Origin: an uncultured Chitinophagaceae bacterium
GTDB taxonomy: Bacteria > Bacteroidota > Bacteroidia > Chitinophagales > Chitinophagaceae
Assembly: GCA_946885665.1 (NCBI GenBank)
Contig: CAMPGT010000126.1
Coordinates: 1 to 11,560, forward strand
DNA: 11,560 nucleotides
Reading direction: 5' to 3'
Shown here: one piece after another, positions 7,876 through 11,560 of the stretch
Numbering within the stretch: the first letter of the stretch is position 1
Layout of the letters: each line of letters begins with the position of its first letter
Translations under genes and position numbers: made by a program
The notes under the pieces: generated by a model
Database searches by the model: none
What the model was told of the DNA's origin: nothing
What the model saw: the letters and a program-made list of their open reading frames with translations, nothing else

Positions 7876-8796
7876 TTATGATACAGGTTGTTGCCCGCTT
7901 ACGGGCATTTGAAAATCACCGCGGTTGACTGAATGGCCCAGTAGCGATTTTTTGTATTGAAGAGGTGTTACGTTATACTGCCGCCTGAACGAACGAATAA
8001 AGTGGGACGCGCTTTCAAATCCCGCGTCAAACGATAATTCATTAATGTTTTTATCGGTTACCTGCAAGAGTTGCTTCGCATACTCCAGCTTTTTTCGAAG
8101 CAGCCACCGGGCAGGCGTCGTGTTATAAACAGCAATGAAATCTCTTTTGAAAGAGGCGAGGCTCCGCCCCGATATCCTCGCAAACTCTTCCAACTTCATA
8201 TTGTAAATGAAATTTTTTTCCATGACCTCCTGCAGGCAGACCCTGTTCTTCCGGCACAGTGAAAGCAGGTAAGCGGAAAGCCTTTGGTTTTTTGCAGAAG
8301 AAAGAACACTCATGATCAGCTCGCGGAACTTAAGTTCGAGAAGCGCAGCAGGCGGCTTCTGCTCCTGCCCGAAATAGCTAAACACCGATTGAAAATAGGT
8401 GTCAAGAACGGCATCCGGCTCAACGGGAATTACCGAGTCTGATGGCAGATCCGCCGCTTTCAACGCCATTGGCACTTCATATTGTTGGATTGTCTCGACA
8501 ATAAAGTGATCGGGAACGAAAATAATCAGGGCGCAAAACTCGCGGTCGTAAAACTGATGGACGATATTCGCACCCTTCTTTACGAACACGGCCTGGCCCA
8601 CTGTGGCCTGGTAAGTTGAAAAAAGGGTTTGCCAGATCTTTTTTCCTCCTAAAATGTAAATAAAAAAGTTGTGCAGAGAGAAGACCTTTAGTTTCTGTTC
8701 GTCGTTCAGGCATTTGTATTCGACAAATAAAAGATCGTTGACCTTAAACTGCCGGAAAAGACAATTCTCATATATAATATCAAAGAGGCGAAACAT
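7876..8796 (-). CDS. AraC/XylS-family transcriptional regulator
   Basis: The protein has 306 residues. The C-terminal third holds the double helix-turn-helix DNA-binding domain: helix pair one near 200-222 (MKLEEFARISGRSLASFKRDF) without its first residue, and helix pair two near 250-272. The family signature region follows, GFESASHFIRSFRRQYNVTP (259-278). The N-terminal part (about 20-110) is beta-rich with FIYILGGKK and GQAVFVKKGANIVHQF, which resembles a cupin-like sensor domain, so an effector or protein partner is likely but unknown. Family members usually bind direct repeats spaced about two helical turns apart and activate nearby genes. The gene lies between the YdhR-like gene (94 bases upstream) and the permease gene (84 bases downstream), all on one strand; these are the natural target candidates. 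A 20-base-spaced direct repeat at 9311-9339 is another possible site. Confidence 0.92.
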   Translation of the reverse strand: MFRLFDIIYENCLFRQFKVNDLLFVEYKCLNDEQKLKVFSLHNFFIYILGGKKIWQTLFSTYQATVGQAVFVKKGANIVHQFYDREFCALIIFVPDHFIVETIQQYEVPMALKAADLPSDSVIPVEPDAVLDTYFQSVFSYFGQEQKPPAALLELKFRELIMSVLSSAKNQRLSAYLLSLCRKNRVCLQEVMEKNFIYNMKLEEFARISGRSLASFKRDFIAVYNTTPARWLLRKKLEYAKQLLQVTDKNINELSFDAGFESASHFIRSFRRQYNVTPLQYKKSLLGHSVNRGDFQMPVSGQQPVS

Positions 8797-8890
8797 AAGC
8801 TGCCCGGTGTATGATTAAGTTACGAAATTTGCGAGACAGCATGGGCGGCTTTTTTCAGCTGCAGGTCTTCTAACCCTGCTAATGACCTCG

Positions 8891-9217
8891 TTATCCCGCA
8901 ACGGCCTCTAAAATGGGCCCCCGTGTGATGGCAGTTGGCTCCTGAACGATATCCGTAACCCTGAAGTCGAAATTGCTCAGGGCAGGATGCGCCAATACCG
9001 ATTGAACTAACGGGCTTTCTTTAAACGTTCCGAGTGCTTTTTCACTACTGAAGAGGTAAACGGCGCCACCTTCCCTTTTTTCTTCATCGATCAGCCATAT
9101 TTTCCATTGGCAACCCGGCACCGCGGCAAATTTGTCGGCTACAGAAGCGAGGAGGCTCCGGAATTCATGATGGGGCAGGCTGTAGTTGAATTTTGTGATG
9201 AGAATTTTCTGTATCAT
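8891..9217 (-). CDS. YdhR-type small monooxygenase-like protein
   Basis: This 108-residue cytoplasmic protein has the pattern of the YdhR family, a dimeric alpha/beta-barrel (ABM-like) fold. It opens MIQKILITKFNYSL, then comes a helix (EFRSLLASVADKFAAV), the core GCQWKIWLIDEEKREGGAVY (35-54) with LFSSEKAL after it, and the closing strand FRVTDIVQEP (85-94). E. coli YdhR shows the same order, with GFLWKVW and GGIYLF segments. YdhR relatives are annotated as putative monooxygenases, but the reaction is not well established. The frame could be extended to 9265, but that adds 16 residues with no family match; ATG 9217 fits. The AraC-family gene follows 94 bases downstream. The opposite-strand peptidase gene starts 152 bases away. 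Confidence 0.82.
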   Translation of the reverse strand: MIQKILITKFNYSLPHHEFRSLLASVADKFAAVPGCQWKIWLIDEEKREGGAVYLFSSEKALGTFKESPLVQSVLAHPALSNFDFRVTDIVQEPTAITRGPILEAVAG

Positions 9218-9310
9218 CGCTATTTGTTTTTTGGGTGAAAAAACTGCAGGCGCACACACGCCCATTGAAAGTGAAAGATCGCCCGCAAACGAAGAATAAA
9301 ATAGCCCGGA

Positions 9311-9339
9311 ACGGTCAAAAAATTGACTGTACGGTTCAA
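9311..9339 (+). promoter_or_regulatory. Candidate operator upstream of the M28 peptidase gene
   Basis: ACGGTCAA starts at 9311 and ACGGTTCAA at 9331, so the ACGGT units are exactly 20 bases (about two turns) apart. Overlapping this, GTCAA (9314-9318) and TTGAC (9323-9327) form an inverted repeat around four A residues. The block ends 29 bases before the chosen peptidase start and 94 bases from the YdhR-like start on the other strand. ACGGTCAA occurs again at 4674-4681 in another intergenic region. Binding by the AraC protein is conjecture. Confidence 0.3.
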
Positions 9340-9368
9340 CACAAATGCATAAAAATCAATGTGTATTT

Positions 9369-10463
9369 ATGAGAAGTTTACTTCTGGCTATCACGATTGC
9401 CGCCTCATTTGCCCGAGGCTATTCCCAAACCGGGGCGGTACAGGATATCGACAACATCATAACTGGCGAATCAGCGCTTAAACCCCTGCGTTACCTGGCA
9501 GCCGACGAATTGATGGGCAGGTCGCCCAAAAGGCCGGAGATTCAGTTGGCCGCCGATTATATCGCCGATCAATTCAGGGTGTATGGCGTGGAGAAAATAG
9601 AGACACTGGACGATTACTTTCAGCCGTTTGAATTGGTAACCGACACCACGAATAACGTCACCCCTAAAGTGATCGGACGACCCGTTTTAACGCCGGCAAA
9701 CAACTCCAAACCGATCTTAGCAAAAAACGTTATGGGCATGGTTGAAGGCACCGATGAAACACTGAAGAAACAATTCATCGTTCTTTCCGCGCATTATGAC
9801 CATCTCGGCGTGGCGCCGGTTCCAAAAAGCGTGAATGGTAAAAAGGATAGTATTTACAACGGGGCACGCGACAATGCGATTGGCGTGACAGCCGTAATGA
9901 ACGCGGCCAGGTATTTTGCAAAACATCCTGCCAGGCGTTCGATACTATTCATACTGTTCACCGCCGAAGAAATGGGTTTAGTCGGCAGCCGTTACTTTGC
10001 GGAACACCCTGTATTACCGCTGAACAAAATCGTCTATAACCTCAATTGCGACAATGGCGGGTACAACGATACGACCATAATCACCGTGATAGGCCTCGGA
10101 CGAACATCTGCTGACGACGACATTAAAAAAGCCTGCCTGGATTACGGCGTGGAGGCAATTGCCGATCCGGTTCCGGAATTAAACCTTTTTGACCGCAGCG
10201 ACAATGTTAACCTCGCGGCGAAAGGAATACCTGCGCCCACGTTTGGTATGGGCGTGACCAGCTTCGACTCGGTTATCCGAAAATATTATCACCAGGTAAC
10301 CGATGAAGTAAGCAGCTTCGATTTAAAATATGCGCTCACATACATCAAAGCATACATCCTCGCGGCAAAGAATATAGCCGACAACCCTGCTCAGCCCGCC
10401 TGGATAAAAGATGACAAGTATGAAGCTGCCTGGAAACGGCTATATGATTTACCGATACATTAA
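9369..10463 (+). CDS. Exported M28-family zinc peptidase
   Basis: The protein has 364 residues. The signal peptide is about residues 1-20 (MRSLLLAITIAASFARGYSQ). The M28 metallopeptidase core carries all expected residues: H142 and catalytic D144 in AHYDHLG, bridging D168 in GARDNAIG, catalytic E200 and ligand E201 in TAEEMGLVGS, D228 in NCDNGG, and H308 in YYHQVTDE. The fold binds two zinc ions and usually acts as an aminopeptidase or carboxypeptidase. There is no room for a PA insert between about 80 and 130, so this is a compact form. The peptide substrate is unknown; periplasmic or extracellular peptide trimming is inferred. The frame is also open from an ATG at 9345, but that would put MHKNQCVF before the signal peptide, so 9369 is preferred. 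The last 15 bases overlap the end of the convergent gene. Confidence 0.93.
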   Translation: MRSLLLAITIAASFARGYSQTGAVQDIDNIITGESALKPLRYLAADELMGRSPKRPEIQLAADYIADQFRVYGVEKIETLDDYFQPFELVTDTTNNVTPKVIGRPVLTPANNSKPILAKNVMGMVEGTDETLKKQFIVLSAHYDHLGVAPVPKSVNGKKDSIYNGARDNAIGVTAVMNAARYFAKHPARRSILFILFTAEEMGLVGSRYFAEHPVLPLNKIVYNLNCDNGGYNDTTIITVIGLGRTSADDDIKKACLDYGVEAIADPVPELNLFDRSDNVNLAAKGIPAPTFGMGVTSFDSVIRKYYHQVTDEVSSFDLKYALTYIKAYILAAKNIADNPAQPAWIKDDKYEAAWKRLYDLPIH

Positions 10464-11552
10464 ATCACTCAGCTCTTTTAATGGCAACACGGGATATAAT
10501 TCTTTACTTAAGTAGTCCTTTAATTCGTTAACCTGGTCTACACGGAACGGTTCACTGATCACCATGAGTTGAAAAGCAGTTTTGGGCGCCTTGGGATCAA
10601 AGAAGTCGGACGAAAATGTGTACAGCCTTTTCGTGGCCAGCGTATCGGCGCTGTTGTCGAGGTACGGTTCATACAACAAGTGGCTGCCCAACCTTGCGTT
10701 TGCTTCTTTCGATGATGGTGATTCATTATATATCGCATAACTGGCAGGGGCCTTCTTTTCGCCGGGGGTCATCGTCGAAAGCTTCTTTTCAAAATATTGC
10801 TTTCTTGATTTCTTGAGTTCAACCAATTTTACCATTGTGTTGCGGCTGCTTTCAAGCTGCGCCATCGAGCTTTTCAACGCCGGGTTTTTGGCCAGCTCCT
10901 CAAACGTTTTCGCACTTTCTTCCAATCCTTTTGACTCTTCGGCGATTTCAGCATTTAGTCGTACGAGGAAGACGCGAATATATTGCTCCGCAGTTACTGG
11001 CCGGAAAACCGGCCGGTTCGAAGGATTCAACATCAAAAACCTTACGGGCCTGCCGTATTCGGTGTTAATCCCCTCTCCTACACGACAACCATTGATTGTT
11101 TTGTACGAAAGTGGAAAAGTGTCGGTGAATATTTTCGGGATGTTCAATGCGTTTGTTTCTTCACTGAACATTACCGACTGGTTATCCATGAGTCGTTTGC
11201 TGTTGTTGATGGCAATGATAAGATCGGGAGCGTTTTGATCCTGGCGCTTTACCGTGCCGTCCTGTTGTTTGTAGAAGCGAAAGAAATTGATGTTGAGATT
11301 GGCGGCATACGGCTTGCCTTTTATTGTTGTGCTGTACCATTGCTGCACATCGAAGCCTTTTGGATGAGCGAGTGCCGGTATCCCGTTCATCACGTCGTAC
11401 ACAGCATCTATTTTAAACCCGGGAACGCTCGAATGCTTCGCGGGGTAAAGGCGGCCAGGCACGTTTCTCTCCCACTGAAAATCCTGAGCGCAAAGCGTTG
11501 CCTGGCAAAGGGTGCCCGTAATTAATGTAGAAAGGAAGATCGTCAGCTTCAT
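10449..11552 (-). CDS. Exported protein of unknown function
   Basis: I do not recognise the family. The protein has 367 residues with a clear signal peptide (MKLTIFLSTLITGTLCQATLCAQ, cut near 23 without a lipobox), so it should be periplasmic or outside. Residues about 45-185 look like mixed strands: a segment LNINFFRFYKQQDGT, then PDLIIAINNS, and FPLSYKTINGCRVGEG with a lone mature-region Cys at 156. Residues about 187-264 are strongly helical and charged, rich in Glu, Lys, Ala and Leu (AEIAEESKGLEESAKTFEEL, 201-220), and may form a coiled coil or helical hairpin. The end (FQLMVISEPFRVDQVNELKD) looks globular again. No catalytic motif is evident. The start at 11552 sits 8 bases inside the window edge, so its promoter is not seen. 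It overlaps the peptidase gene tail to tail by 15 bases. Confidence 0.85.
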   Translation of the reverse strand: MKLTIFLSTLITGTLCQATLCAQDFQWERNVPGRLYPAKHSSVPGFKIDAVYDVMNGIPALAHPKGFDVQQWYSTTIKGKPYAANLNINFFRFYKQQDGTVKRQDQNAPDLIIAINNSKRLMDNQSVMFSEETNALNIPKIFTDTFPLSYKTINGCRVGEGINTEYGRPVRFLMLNPSNRPVFRPVTAEQYIRVFLVRLNAEIAEESKGLEESAKTFEELAKNPALKSSMAQLESSRNTMVKLVELKKSRKQYFEKKLSTMTPGEKKAPASYAIYNESPSSKEANARLGSHLLYEPYLDNSADTLATKRLYTFSSDFFDPKAPKTAFQLMVISEPFRVDQVNELKDYLSKELYPVLPLKELSDLMYR

Positions 11553-11560
11553 TCTATATA

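Noticed and set aside
9345..9368. Upstream ATG extension of the M28 peptidase by eight residues.
   Set aside because: It would place polar residues and a Cys before a complete signal peptide; the internal ATG at 9369 gives a normal export signal.

Overview
The window looks like ordinary chromosome from a Bacteroidota bacterium, most likely Chitinophagaceae or a near relative. The evidence is the gene content: a NagB-LmbE fusion, an 800-residue MacB/FtsX-type permease with no ATPase beside it, and exported proteins with short signal peptides ending in Ser-Gln or Ala-Gln. There are also no clear Shine-Dalgarno sequences and G+C is moderate. The genus is inference. No rRNA, tRNA, CRISPR array, phage gene or transposase is visible. 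I do not see an obvious new multi-gene system; the interest lies in individual genes and sites.

Left part, plus strand. The window opens inside an ABC exporter gene (1-696, 5' end missing). Its reading frame runs through a very G+C-rich double-hairpin repeat (about 1-40) just before the ATP-binding domain. Two genes for amino-sugar use follow, 51 bases apart: an exported GH20 beta-N-acetylhexosaminidase (742-2370) and a two-domain protein made of glucosamine-6-phosphate deaminase (NagB) and a PIG-L/LmbE-type deacetylase (2422-4329). Together they suggest that GlcNAc is released from chitin-like or glycan material outside the cytoplasm and then deacetylated and deaminated inside it.

Middle part, minus strand. 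Reading from right to left there is a YdhR-type small monooxygenase-like protein (9217-8891), an AraC-family regulator (8796-7876), an FtsX/MacB-type ABC permease (7791-5317), an exported RidA-family protein (5230-4703) and a 51-residue two-helix membrane protein (4516-4361). The last gene is easily missed because of its size. The gaps are 94, 84, 86 and 186 bases, so this may be one or several transcription units. Joint regulation by the AraC protein is possible but unproven.

Right part. An exported M28-type zinc peptidase (9369-10463, plus) is read towards an exported protein of unknown function (11552-10449, minus). The two genes overlap tail to tail by 15 bases. The divergent gap 9218-9368 holds an inverted repeat and a direct repeat with 20-base spacing upstream of the peptidase, the best operator candidate in the window. 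No gene-free stretch exceeds 300 bases; the longest is 186 bases (4517-4702).
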